Notes: generated by a model from the letters alone, not told the origin. 64,000 nt of DNA from Dugong dugon (GCA_030035585.1 CM057471.1:95543819-95607818), one strand, 5' to 3'. Positions 1 to 11,246 are shown, numbered from the stretch's first letter. Program-made: numbers and translations.

Positions 1-2188
1 TCTTTTGGATTTCTGCTTGCTGTCCCTCTATGGATTCTTGCAGCCTGTTAAATTTGTCATTATGCTTTTGTATAACCTTCTTAATTTCCTCTGTTGCTTT
101 GTCTGTGTGTTCCTTGGCTTGGTCTGCTTTTTGCATAATCTCCTTCCTGATCTCTTGAAGAGCTCTGTATATTAATCTTTTGTGTTCTACATCTTGTAAC
201 TCCAAGACCTTCTCTTCCTCTGGGAGGTTTCTTCACTCTTTGTTTTATGTGCTTGCTGAAACCATCATGGTCTGCCTCTTTATGTGAATTGATACTGACT
301 GTTGTCTCTGAGCCATTGTCTTAGTCATCTAGTGTTGCTCTAACAGAAATACCACAAGTGGATGGCTTCAACAAAGACAAGTTTATTCTCTCACAGTCCA
401 GTAAGCTACAAGTCCAAATTCAAGACATCAGCTCCAGGAGAAGGCTTTCTGTCTCTGTTGGCTCTGGAGGAAGGTCCTTGTGATGCATCAGTCTTCCTTT
501 GGTCTGGGAGCATCTCAGTGTAGGAACCTCAAGTCCAAAGGACTCGCTCTGCTCCTGGTACTGCTTTCTTGGTAGTATATGGTTACCATGTGTCTCTGCT
601 TGCTTCTCTCTTTTATATCTCAAAAGAGATTGGCTTAAGACACTATCTAATCTTGTAAACCTCATCAGTATAACCTCATTATAGTGATAGAGTTTACAAC
701 ACAGAAGGAAATCACATCAGATTTACAAAATGGTACACAACTGTACAATACTGGGCATCATGACCCAGTCAAGTTGACAGATATTTTTGGGGGACACAAT
801 TCAATCCATGACAGCCATCAATAGGTTATTGTATTTATTTATTTTATGTTTGCTTACTGTGTCTTAGCTTCTTGTTTTGTTTTGATATGCCCAAATAGTC
901 TGGTCATGTGAGCTACTTTGATTATTGGCATCTTTGAAGCTCTCACATCCTGTTACCAGGTGGTTAGAACTGATACTAGGTATGTGAGCCTAGGAGTCCT
1001 TTTGCTTTTTTGTGTGGATTTAGCTCAGGTGTCCAGGTCATCAGTCACTGAGTGTGTGGTGCAGGCTCTCACCTTCAGTCCTAGATGAGCAGGGTTATGT
1101 AGGGGTGATTGGAGTAGGCACAGGTATCTGGCTGCAGTAGGGGGTTATGTGCTGAGCAAGGTAGGGGGCTGACAGCTGCCCCTGAGTGCCTGAGTGGAAG
1201 GTGTATCCCTGTTCCCTAGAGCTTGTAGGTGGGTGGGTTTTGCAGCTGGACTTTGGACACCCAATGCTGTTGGCTGTAAGGACTGGGAGGCTCCACTTAT
1301 TCTTGGACCTCTGTCATGGGTGGCTAGGTGGAGTGGGTGGAGCCACCAGTCTTCAGGCTCCTGATATGGGTAGGTGAGGACCCTGGTTAATGGGCAGGGT
1401 GGTGTCGAACGTCACGAATCTGTCACTCCCCCTTAGTTGTTGCAGTTGAAAATAGGCTTCAGGTATATACTCTGTTGTACTGTGCTAATGAGGGCCTACG
1501 CTGTTGAAATGGGCCTACACAGGTCTAGGCAGGGGTGAAAGGCATTCAAAGTCTGTGGACCCCTTATGCCTGTGCCTAGGAAAATGGGTTATGCCAGCCC
1601 TGAGTTCCTGGCTGATTATTTTGTCCTGTTTGTTAATTTGTTCCCTCTCCAAAGCCAGGAGAATGGCTTGGGGCACACGACAGGTCCCACTTCCGGCCCA
1701 GGGAACACTGCAGTTGCTGAAGCCTGACTGGGACCAGAGCATAGCGGGGAGGGGGTGGATAAATGGGAGAGAGGCACTTCCCACAGAGGGGAAGGGATTT
1801 TTTGATCTCATGTGGTAGGTTAGACACTTGCACTTAACTTTCACCTATTTAGCGCCTCTTCTCCCTGATTCTGGAGGCCTGAGCAGACTCTCCGCCACTC
1901 TGTTTCTCCCTGTGTGGAAAACCTGTCCTGAGTGCTATTGCTTGCTTCAGTCCTCATGTGCTGGCTGATCCAGGCTACATGGTGCTGGCCAGGTCAGGTC
2001 TGGCAAATCCTTGCTGCTTCTGAACTGTCTCTCCCTCCCCCTGCCACTCAGTCCAAATCCTCAACTTTGTCTTTGATGTTCAGGTCCCCTACATTGTCAT
2101 ATATAATCGATTCTCCAGTTTTTTTTTTTATCTTTGTTTTAAGAGGTACCACAGGAAGTATCTGACTACTCCACCATCCTGACCCTGC
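1..2188 (-). mobile_element. L1 LINE copy A, 5' half (continues beyond left edge)
   Basis: The sequence aligns by eye with positions 33180-34858 of the large old L1 further right, in the same orientation, so both belong to one subfamily. What remains inside the window is the start of ORF1 (left edge) and a long 5'UTR. The 5' end lies near 2188, next to a decayed copy of the promoter-proximal CCATCTTG motif (ACCATCCTG at 2173-2181). ORF1 is broken by stops. The copy is interrupted by a MaLR LTR at 317-813. The short frames at 1186-1377, 1504-1844 and 1932-2165 lie in this 5'UTR and show no similarity to L1 proteins. Confidence 0.85.
317..813 (-). mobile_element. Solo LTR of ERVL-MaLR type (lineage-specific MLT1/MST-like), copy 1
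   Basis: This is a 497-bp LTR running TG...CA, inserted in the 5'UTR of L1 copy A and flanked by an exact 5-bp target-site duplication GCCAT (312-316 and 814-818). Removing it restores the L1 sequence seen at about 33470-33490. Read on the minus strand it begins with a MaLR-like start (TGTCATGGATTGAATTGTG) and ends with TGTGAGAGAATAAA followed by the characteristic wording around GTGGTATTTCTGTTAGAGCA. No internal viral genes are present, so it is the recombination product of a provirus. Three sister copies are at 40185-40704, 42527-43030 and 58313-58835. Confidence 0.85.
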
Positions 2189-3029
2189 CTCACATCATGG
2201 AATTTTTTAAAATAATCTTTTATTGTGTTTTCGGTGGAGGTTTACACAGTAAATTAGGTTTCCATTTGACGATTTCTACACAAGCTGTTCAGTGATATTA
2301 GTTACATTTTCCACAATGTGTCAACATTCTCGTTGTTTTCTGTTTGCTCCATTCTCAGTACTTTAATTTAGTTTTCCTGCCCCCTTGTCTTCTCATCTTT
2401 GCTTTGGAGTGATTGTTGACCTTTTGGTATCATATAGATGGTTTTTTAATGAAGCCCCATACTCACGGGTAATATCTTTTATTTTGTGTGCCAATCTGTT
2501 ATCTCACCAAAGGTGACCTCAGGGGATAGTTTTGGTTCCAGATTTAAAGAATATCTCAGGACTATAGTCTTAGGAAGTCCCTCAGTCTCAACTGGTCCAG
2601 TAAGTCTGGACTTCTTGAGAATTGACTTCTATTCCATGTTTTTCTCCCATCCTATCAGGGTACATCTATTTTGGCCCTGATCAGAATAGTTGGTAGTGGT
2701 AACCAGGCACCTCTTAGTTATAGCCTTAGGGTAGATGAAGCTGTAGCTTATGTAGGCTATTAGTGACGTAGACTAGTTTCTTCTCTGAGACTTTGGTTTC
2801 ATTCTTTCTCTTTAGTTCTTAACAAGTAGAGACCAATAGTTGTATCTTAGATGGCTGCTTGAAAACTCTTAAGACCCTAAATGTTACACACCTCACTAGG
2901 ATGCAGAACATGAACTTTGTGGTGCCAATTGACTGAGTTGTCCCCTGAGACCAAGGACCTAATCCTTCAAACCCAGAAAACCATTCTCACAAGGTGTTTG
3001 GTTATATCTGAGAAGTATCTATAACTGTG

Positions 3030-3155
3030 TCCTCTATATGTATATGCATGCACACACATCTGTATGTACACACACATATAGATACTTCTATCTGTGCACA
3101 CCTGTACCTACATGTACACATATATGCCTATACACCTATATATGTGGCTGTACGC
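3030..3155. repeat. Degenerate CA/TA-rich simple repeat in L1 3'UTR
   Basis: Alternating purine-pyrimidine sequence of TGTATATGCATGCACACACA type inside the 3'UTR of L1 copy B. It produces a spurious 135-aa plus-strand frame (3038-3445). Confidence 0.7.
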
Positions 3156-4846
3156 TAATTATTGGTGCTGTTGTTAAACTATATATGTCATATTTTTTAG
3201 CACAAACATCCTTTTCTCTTGTGCACTTCTTAGTGGCATCATTTACTTTGGTCAAGCTGTGCTCATTACACCCACATTTTGTGTTACTTTTCCCATCAGC
3301 AAAAATAACAAGTATCTACAATCTAGAGAGTGAATTCCCCATCTCATCCCTGGTTACTACCAATGAATATGAGTCTCTGTGTACATATCTATTCTTTTCT
3401 TCTTATAAAAGTGGGATCATACAATATTTATCCTTATGTGATTGACTTATTTCACTTAGCATTACGTCCTCCAGATCCATCCACATTATGTTTCATGGAC
3501 TCATCACTGGTCTTTATGGTTGTGTAGTGTTCCATTGTATGTATGTACCACATTTTGCTTATCCATTCTTCCACTGAAGGGCACTTAGGCTCTTTTCATT
3601 TTTTTGCTATCGTGAATAATGCTGCAATGAACATAGTTGTGCATATGTCTGTTCATGTCACTTCTATTAGGTCTCTAGGGTATATTCCTAAGAGTGGGAT
3701 TGCTGGATCATAAAGTAGTCCTATTTCTAGTTTTTTGAGGAGGCACCATACTGTTTTCCATAGTGGTTGTACCATTTTACAGTCCCACCAGCAATGGATA
3801 AGGGTTCCAATCTCCTCATATTCTCACAAATGTTTGTCATTGTCTTTTTTTTTTTTAATTAAATTAAATTTTTTTAAAATTAGTGCCATTTTAGCAGGGG
3901 TGAGATGGTATCTCACTGTAGTTTGATTTGATCTCTCTAATGGCTAACAATCTTGAGCATCTTTTCATGTGTTTGTTGGCTGCTCGAATGTCTTCTTCAG
4001 TGAAGTGTCTGTTCATGTCCTTTGCCTATTTTTTAACTGGGTTGTTTGTCTTTTGATTGTTGAGTTGTTGACTTTTTCTATATATTTTAGAGATTAGACC
4101 CTTATTGGATATGTCGTTTCTGAAAATTTTTTCCCAATCTGTAGGTTGTCTTTTTACTCTTTTAGTAAAATCTTTTGACGAGCATAAGTGTTTAATTTTT
4201 ATGAGGTCCCGATTATCTAATTTGTCTTCTACTATTCACACACTTGTAGTTATGTTTGTTAGCCTATTTAAAAAAAAAAATAAGTCCCATAGTTTTCTCC
4301 CAGGAACTTTATAGTTTTAGGTTTAACATATAGGTCTTTCATCCATTTTGAGTTAGTTTTTATGTATGGTGTGAGGTATGAGTCCTGATTCATTTTTCTG
4401 CAAGTGGATATCCAGTTTTGCTAGTACTATTTATTAAAGAGAAAGTTTTTTCCCCATTGAATGTATTTTGACCCCTTACCAAAAATCAGTTGGTCATAAA
4501 TGGACAGATTTGCTTCTAGGTTCGCATATGTATTCCACTGGTCTATACGTTTATCATTGAACCAATACCAGGCTGTTTTGATTACAGTGGCTATATAGTA
4601 TGTTTTGATATCAGGGCATAAGAGGCCTCCTACTTTGTTCTTCTTCTTCAATAGTGCTTTAGTTAGTCATTAGTTTTTCCATTTCCACAAAGAATGCTGT
4701 TGGGATTTGTATTGGGATTGCATTGTGTTTGTGGATTGTCTTAGGTAGTATTGACATTTTCACTGTATTAAGTCTTCCAATCCATTAGCACAGAATGCCC
4801 TTCCATTTATGTAGGTCTCTTGTAGTGTTTTGTAATTTTCATTGTA

Positions 4847-5168
4847 CAGGTAGTCTCTGACTTATGATGGGGTTCCGTTCTGATGACTCTGTAGTAAGTT
4901 GGTTCTGATGTAAGTTCAATATGTCTTTTTAAAAACATTTTCCTCATTATAACCTTTTATTATCAGTACCTCTATAAATCCGATCTTTATCTTTGGGGCT
5001 TGGAAACATTATATATAAACTTACAGAAATGATGACATCAGAAAATTACATGCCGCAACATTGTATGTAGCACATACTACTAATCATAAGATGTACCAAA
5101 AAAAAAAAAAGGACAATTGTAAGTGCAGCTTGTTGTAACTCGATATGTCTTAAGTTGGAGACTATCTG
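4847..5168. mobile_element. Tc1/mariner-superfamily (Tigger-like) MITE inserted in L1
   Basis: The 322-bp element has terminal inverted repeats: the left end CAGGTAGTCTCTGACTTATGA matches the reverse complement of the right end CAGATAGTCTCCAACTTAAGA with few mismatches. It is flanked by TA dinucleotides (4845-4846 and 5169-5170). Joining the flanks rebuilds ordinary L1 3' ORF2 sequence (CATTGTACAAGTCTTTT), so the TA is a true target-site duplication. There is no transposase frame, so it was non-autonomous. Its interior is AT-rich with an A13 run. Family assignment rests on TIR and TSD only. Confidence 0.8.
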
Positions 5169-5644
5169 TACAAGTCTTTTATGTCCCCGGTTAGGCTAAT
5201 TCCTAGGTATTTTACTGTTTTTGTGGCTATTTTAGATGGCATTGTTTTCTTCATTTCCTTTTCAGAATACTCCTTGTTAGTGTAAAAGAACTGATTTTTG
5301 TGTTTGATCTTGTACCTTGCAATGCTGCTGAGTTCTTCTATTAGATCCAGCAGTTTTCTTGTGAAATCTTTATGGCTTTCTATGTATGGGATGTCATCTG
5401 TGAATAGGAATAGTTTTACTTCTTTTGATTTGTATACCTTTTATTTCTCTTTCTTGCCTTATTGATCTGGCTAGGATTTCCAGTACAATATTGAGTTAGA
5501 GTGGTGATAATGGGCATCCTTGTCTTGGACACAGACTTTTAAAATATGTTGAACTAGAGCTCTGAATGTGATGAAAATACATTAGAGTTTTCATTTGTTT
5601 CTTATTAGGCAAAACTTTTACTGATTTAAATGTCTAAGTTATTT

Positions 5645-6130
5645 ATTCATTCCACAAATATTTATTGAGCCCCTACTATGTACTGGGCACTGTTCTGGGA
5701 GGTAAACCAGTGAACAACAAAGATTCCTGTCCTTGTGGAGTTTATGTTCTAGGAAGTGGAGACAAACAAGAAACAAATATAACAAATAAGTTCATTAGAT
5801 TATGTTAGAAAGTGATTAGTGCTATGGAAAAAAGGAGAAAGTTGAGCAGAGTAAGGGGTATTAGGGTGCCAAGGGGCAGTATTTATAGAGTGGTCTCACT
5901 GAGAACTATGCAAGCAGGTATCTGGCAGGAAAGTGGTCCAGGTGCAGGGAAAAGCTGTAACAAAAAAGCCCTCAGACAGAAGCCTGAAGGTGTGTCAGAA
6001 GAACTGCAGGTTGGCCAGGGTAGTGGAGTTGAGGAGACAGGTTAGAAGATGAGGTCAGAAGGGTGAAGACAGACTGAGGATGACCCTGTAGGGTCATGAT
6101 GATCTATTTCACATTTTAAAAGAATTACTC
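5645..6130 (+). repeat. Ancient mammalian interspersed repeat (ATTTATTGAGCNCCTACTATGT family)
   Basis: The start ATTTATTGAGCCCCTACTATGT and the body (conserved wording around GGGCACTGTTCTGGGAGGTA and AAGTGATTAGTGCTATGG) are those of a very common pre-placental repeat. The same family recurs at 11733-12352 plus 14807-15170, at 43695-43800 and at 52081-52345. I do not name its class with certainty. The 77-aa frame at 5812-6045 is part of it and not a gene. Confidence 0.6.
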
Positions 6131-6163
6131 TAGTGGCTGCATTGAGAGTTGTTTGTGCCGTAA

Positions 6164-6362
6164 GGAGCCCTGGTGGTGCAGTGGTTAAGCTCTCAGCTGC
6201 TGACCAAAAGTTTGGTGGTATGAACACACCAGTCTCTCCACAGGAGAAAGATGTGGCAGTCTGCTTCCATAAAGATTACAGCCTTGGAAACCCTATGCGG
6301 CAGTTCTACTCTGTCCTATAAGGTTGCTATGAGTCGGAATCAATTCAACACCAATAGGTTGT
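6164..6362 (+). mobile_element. AfroSINE (tRNA-derived), type with GGAGCCCTGGTGG start
   Basis: Near full-length SINE: tRNA-like head with A box (GTGCAGTGGTTAAG) and a decayed B box, a middle region (GGAGAAAGATGTGGCAGTCTGC), and an RTE-like tail (GCTATGAGTCGGAATC). It is followed tail to tail by an oppositely oriented SINE. Confidence 0.9.
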
Positions 6363-6365
6363 CTT

Positions 6366-6551
6366 GTGCTATGAGGTCGATTCTGACTCATGGAGATCCC
6401 CTGTATGACAGAGTAGAGTAGCTCCATTGGAGTTTTTTGGCTGTAATTTTTAGGGAAGCATATGGCCAGGCCTTTTCCTCTGCAGTGCCGTTTGATGGGT
6501 TGGAACCTCCAAGCTTCTGAGCACAAACTGTTTGCACCACCCAGGGACCTT
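6366..6551 (-). mobile_element. AfroSINE, type with GGTCCCTGGGTGG start
   Basis: Reverse-oriented SINE starting with the RTE-like tail complement (TCGATTCTGACTCATGG) and ending at CACCCAGGGACCTT. Together with the previous SINE it makes a tail-to-tail inverted pair only a few bases apart. Confidence 0.85.
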
Positions 6552-7525
6552 GTACTGAGAGTGGATCAACTCAATGACCTCCTTTAAGTTGACCTGCTCC
6601 TTGGGCCACCTTCTGCTTTTGATTAGGCTAAACATATCTAATGAATTCGAAATATTATTGGTCTTGTCATACCTGGTTATAGGCAATGTCAGATCTTTAT
6701 TTTCCACTGGCAGCTCCCATTTATCTTAATTTTTGCTCACTCTACCGTTGGCTTTAAACTTGGCTTTGCTGGTGACTCCAGCGAGGGCTTGCCATTTTCA
6801 GAAAAATTTTCACTCTAATTAGTTACTGTACATCTGTTTCTTATTAAAAATTAACTTTATGCATCTTTAAATCCTTGAAAATTTAGCTTTCTCCTATGTT
6901 TGTTCTCTTCCACTCTGTAGGCCTGATAAATGCCTTAGGAAAACAGTATTCTGACAGCATAATTTTATTGTATTTTCTTTACCTCTGTCAGTCAAAGAGG
7001 AAGCAAAATAGAATTTATGTGGCTGGAAGAAGAAGGTGGCGGTGATTTATTTTTTGATGTCAGACTGAAGGAAGATATTAGCATTTATTGAAATAAAATG
7101 TAAAGATGGTGACTGGTCTTCTAATTAGAAGCTGGTTAGCATCATGTGCTTGGGATGGTAGAAGAGTGGCTGGTAGATCCCTGGGGACTGCTCTTATTTC
7201 AAATACAAAAGGTACAGTGCCAGAGGAGAAAGATTATGTTAGAAAAAGAGAACGGGTGTCCTGACTTAGAACAGGCTATTCTGGTTGCTGAGCTATCTGA
7301 CTGGATCTAGTAGCTAATGCTGTGTTTATGAAATCATGGTCAAATCCTAACCAAATTCCTTCTCGGTCCCTATAGACCTCTACTGTTTTGTACACTGATC
7401 TCGGAAGGCACCCCATCCTTCAAGCACCTCTTGGATTTCCCTTAACCTGCCTCTGTATTTTCTCCAAATTGTTCCCCTTACCTGAAATCTAACTCTCCAA
7501 TTTTGTAAAATCTATTCATCTTGTA
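6552..7525. other. Unique sequence, no gene seen
   Basis: AT-rich single-copy sequence. No frame over 85 codons, no recognisable repeat and no RNA gene. Confidence 0.5.
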
Positions 7526-7731
7526 AGGAGCCATGGTGGTGCAGTGGTTAAAGCACTTGGCTGCTAACCAAAAGGTCAGTGGTTTGAACCAACCAGCTGC
7601 TCCACGGGAGAAAGATGTGACAGTCTGGTTCCATGAAGATTTATAGCCTTGGAAACCCTATGGGGCGGTTCTACTCTGGCCTATAAGGTCACTATGAGTA
7701 GGAATTGACTTGATGGCAGTGGGTTTTTTGG
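7526..7731 (+). mobile_element. AfroSINE with clear target-site duplication
   Basis: Head GGAGCCATGGTGGTGCAGTGG, tail CACTATGAGTAGGAATTGAC. The flanks CTATTCATCTTGTA (ending 7524) and TTATTCATCCTGTA (starting about 7733) are a 14-bp near-identical target-site duplication. Confidence 0.9.
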
Positions 7732-7751
7732 TTTATTCATCCTGTAGGTGA

Positions 7752-8050
7752 GGGAAGTGGTGGTTCAGTGGTAGAATTCTTGCCTTCCATGAGGGAGGCC
7801 TGGGTTCCATTCTGGCCAAAGCACCTTAAGCGCAGCCACCACCTGTCTGTCAGCGGAGGCTTTGCATGTTGCTGTGATGCTGAACAGGTTTCAGCAGAGA
7901 CTCCAGACTAAGATGGACTCAGAAGAAAGGCCTAGGGATCTACTTCTGAAAGTCAGCCAATGAAAACCCTATGGATCACAATGGTCTGATCCTTTTGTTC
8001 ATGGGGTCACCATGAGTCAGGGTCTGACTTGATGGCAGCTAACAAAAACA
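7752..8050 (+). mobile_element. tRNA-Gly-derived composite SINE with RTE-like tail
   Basis: Positions about 7756-7822 resemble a tRNA-Gly: GTGGTTCAGTGGTAGAATTC (A box), an anticodon arm CTTGCCTTCCATGAGGGAGGC with TCC in the anticodon position, and a T arm CTGGGTTCCATTCTGGCC (decayed B box). A 200-bp middle region and a tail GGGGTCACCATGAGTCAGG...GGCAGCTAAC like that of RTE and AfroSINE follow. It is not a tRNA gene: it lacks the acceptor 3' half and terminator and has mismatched arms. The right flank ATTCATCCAGG repeats the ATTCATC of the left flank, so it inserted beside the previous SINE at the same target. Confidence 0.85.
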
Positions 8051-8084
8051 TTCATCCAGGAAGGCCTAAGGTGTAATGGATTGG

Positions 8085-8300
8085 TCCCTTCAGTATACTC
8101 CCATAGCATTTGCAATAAGAACGGCTCACCTTTACGGCTCACCAGGCACTGTTGCACACTCTGCACGTGTGCCATGTCATTCATTCCTCTCACGAACCCT
8201 AGCTGATAAGTACAGTTTTTGTTCCACTGTTCAGACGAGAAAAGTGAGGCCCAGAAAGAATAGGTAACGTGCCCAAGTTTACACAAAATGACTGTGCAGC
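8085..8300 (-). repeat. MIR-type ancient SINE
   Basis: The reverse complement contains the MIR core pattern (TGTGTAAACTTGGGCACGTTAC, then CCTCACTTTTC). The 89-aa and 63-aa frames here are shadows inside it. Confidence 0.65.
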
Positions 8301-9580
8301 CAAGCTCCTAAACCCTACATGAATGGTTCTGATCATATTAGGACTTGTGTTATTATTATTTTTTCAAGTCGTGTCTCAACAGATTTTACCTCCTTGGGAT
8401 ATCACTGTCTCTAGATAAGAGGTTCTCAACCCTGGCTACACAAGCAGAAGTGTTTTTAAGTGGCTTCACTTTGATCTCCTATTCCTAAATCTCATCTTGG
8501 GAAAAAACAAAAACAAAAAAACTACACAACCTTTGCAAAACCTGCTACCTGAAATTATACTTATTTTGCAGAGGATTCAAATACCAGAGTCCTCCCACCC
8601 CACCACACACATGACAAACACACCCTAAAAGCTAAATGCAGAAATATGTTGAAGCCTTCACCTTTCTGGTACTTCTGATACTCCCTTTCCTTCCATGACC
8701 TAAAAGGCTAGTGCCCCGATTCCTCAAGCACACAAAGGCCGCCATGTTTATCTTTATGTTCTTCATAGCTCCAGGCACAGTCCCTTAGATGTAATAGCCC
8801 CTTCCTTACACATTGCACAATAACTATGTGATAGAATGAATAATACTTGGAATGCCTAGCATGATAGATTTTGAATTTTCAAGTCTATGCACATTTCTCT
8901 ACAAAGAATAAGAATTTTTTTTATAAGACTTTTGAGAGAACTTAACTAAAAGGCAAAACTTTGCCAAGAAAAACTCCTTTGGGGGATTAGTTCCAAGGGC
9001 AAATCACATGGGAAGGAAGAAGGAAACTCTGATGTCGGTGGAGGTAACAGTCACCTCCCAGAGGGATTCTTTTACAGCTGAATCAAAACAGAGTTCTTTG
9101 CTTGGTGAGATCTGGTGCTCATGGGGCTGAGATCAAAATCCCTCCCCATCTATAGAGGAAAGTGATGCTAATGCTGGCACACAGCAGCAAATTCGTTGCC
9201 TGGAGATGGTAGTCTCTGTTAAGCCAGTATCAGGCTGTGCTGGGCATGATTGAAACCCAACCTGGAAAGGGCATTCTGATCGTCAAGGACAGGGAGAACG
9301 CTGGGACAGCTCTAGGTGACCTTTGCATTGTACTTTTACAGACAGGTGTAAGTAGCTGTCTTAGCAACTCCACGTTAATGAGCTAATGGGGAAACAGAGT
9401 GGGCGGGTTTTCTATGCTTTGTTCCGAGGCCACAGGTTGCCTTTAACAGCAGATGAGGTCAAACAGATGAGAAATTATAAGTTCATCAGACCCAGACACC
9501 TGTAAGAATTTATTACACGAACAAGGTGGCATATCAAATCAGTGGGAGAAAGTATGACTCATTTAATGCATAATGCCAGC
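8301..9580. other. Mostly unique sequence with a degenerate MER5-like patch
   Basis: GAGGTTCTCAACCCTGGCT at about 8419-8437 is the typical end of a MER5-class hAT MITE, but the rest of that copy is strongly decayed. From 8570 to 9580 no repeat, exon or RNA is recognisable. Confidence 0.4.
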
Positions 9581-9589
9581 ATGTGATCA

Positions 9590-10285
9590 TCTAGAAAAAA
9601 AAGTAGGATCCCCAACTTCACTTTTTATACACAAAGAAATTGCGAAGGAAGAAAAAATTAAACATTAAAAGTGTATCCATAGAAGTATTAGTAAAAAATA
9701 TGGGAATATCATTTAAAAAAAAAGGAAACAACATTAGAATGGGAAAGGCCTTTGTAAGCACGAACAAAACAATCAACAAGACCATAAACAAAGAGCTTGA
9801 TAAATTCACAACTTAAAAAAACTAAAATCTTTGCATGAAAAATCATTGTAAATAAAATCAAAAGATAGGAGACAAACTAGGGAAATATATTTGCATATAG
9901 AAAGAGTTATTGTTAAAAAAAATACATAAAAGAAAGGGGTTCCTACAAATGAATGAGAAAAAGATCAACAGCACAATAGGAAAATGAGATGGATATAGAA
10001 TGAGACAGTGTAATGCATTATAATGGAACAATCTAAAACAGGATGCAGAACAGTGTGTGTATCATGGGGCTATTTGTATAAAAATGTGCGTATATAAGTG
10101 TATAGTTGTATATGCATGAAATGTCTCTGGAAGGATTCACTAAACACTATAAGCCGTGGGGCCCTCTGGGGACTGTGGGAACAGGGGTACAAGGGAGATA
10201 TACTTTCTACTGCAAACCATTCCTCCGCATTTTAAAAATGATGAAATATTTTTTTACCTCCAAAAGAATAAATAAAATGTATGTA
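9590..10285 (+). mobile_element. Old L1M/HAL1 3' fragment
   Basis: A-rich plus strand with the typical old L1/HAL1 3'-end wording: TGCATGAAATGTCTCTGGAAGG, then a 'CTCTGGGGACTGTGGG' segment, and a terminal AATAAATAAAATG. Coding content is gone. Confidence 0.6.
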
Positions 10286-10314
10286 CAAGTTATGAGACAG
10301 TAAAAAATGAACCA

Positions 10315-11160
10315 ACCACTCCACTTATGATATTCTTGAAATTCCCTCGGGACTCTTCTCTATCCCATTTCCCTGCTTCCCACCCCACCCCATTCCATCC
10401 CTTAAGGTAACCACTGTCCAAATTTGTTAGAAGGTCATCCCATTGCTTTCCTTTATAGATTTACTGCATATGTATGTGCCCTTAGATAATGTATTCTTTT
10501 GTTTTGCTTGTCTTTATACTTTATAAAAATGTTATCACACTGTGTGTATTCTTCTGCAACGTCTTAATTTACTTCTTTTTACTCTACATTATTTCCTGAG
10601 ATTTATCATATTGAAGCTTGTAGCTATGGTTCATTTACTCATTGCTGTACAGTATTCCATTATATCAATATACCATCATTTGCCTACCCAGTCTTCTGTT
10701 GGACAGTTGAGTTATTTCCAGTGTTTTTCTATCATGAGTAATTCTGCTAATAACACCCTGGATTTTTTTTTTTTTTTTGATGCACACGTGCAAGAATTCC
10801 CAAGGTATACATTGAGGAAAGAAATTAATGTGAGTTTTCAACTTTTCAAGATAGTGCACAATTGTTTCCCACTAATGTTGCACCATTTTATAATAGTAGT
10901 ACATGGATTGCCCATGCTACTGTATATCTGCTTACACATGGTATTATCAAATTTAAACTTCTGCCCATCTAGTAGGAGTAAAATGGTATCTCTTGATGGT
11001 TTTAATTTGCATTTCCTTATTTACTAACAAGGTTGAGCATCTATTCATGTATTTGTTGGCAATTCTGAGAAATGCCTGTTCATGTCTCTTGCCCATTTTT
11101 CTATTGGGTTGTTTGCATTCTTATTAATTAGTAAGAATTCTGTAGGTGCAAGTGGCAAGC
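10315..11160 (-). mobile_element. Old L1M 3' fragment
   Basis: Reverse-oriented L1 ORF2 end and 3'UTR. Landmarks on the plus strand are GTACAGTATTCCATTATATC, GTTGAGCATCTATTCATGT and CTATTGGGTTGTTTG. The 161-aa plus-strand frame (10542-11027) is the antisense shadow of this decayed ORF2. Confidence 0.75.
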
Positions 11161-11246
11161 TGGCAAAAATTGTACTGCGCTTTGGGATTTTTTTTTTTTT
11201 TTGCCTTGTGAGGGTATTCAGTATTTAAAAGGTTGAAAAGTAGCTT

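Larger units (their letters stand above)
2203..5550 (-). mobile_element. L1 LINE copy B, 5'-truncated, ORF2 3' half plus 3'UTR
   Basis: The T-run near 2200 is the poly(A) tail of a minus-strand L1. From about 3400 to 5545 the minus strand encodes a decayed L1 ORF2 C-terminal half. The 4427-4651 frame contains TAWYWFNDKRIDQWN, and the region ends around the reverse-transcriptase segment corresponding to [10 protein letters not shown]. The 3'UTR (2203-3400) carries a CA/TA-rich stretch. The copy is truncated at 5' in the reverse-transcriptase domain, as is usual for L1. It is interrupted at 4847-5168 by a TA-flanked DNA element. It lies directly against the 5' end of L1 copy A in the same orientation. 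Confidence 0.85.

Noticed and set aside
7754-7825. Possible tRNA-Gly gene
   Set aside because: It matches tRNA-Gly in A box, anticodon arm and T arm, but the acceptor stem does not pair, no terminator follows and it runs straight into a SINE body; a second decayed copy exists at 56235.
10542-11027. 161-codon plus frame
   Set aside because: Antisense of a decayed L1M ORF2 and 3'UTR fragment; contains a T16-derived Phe run.
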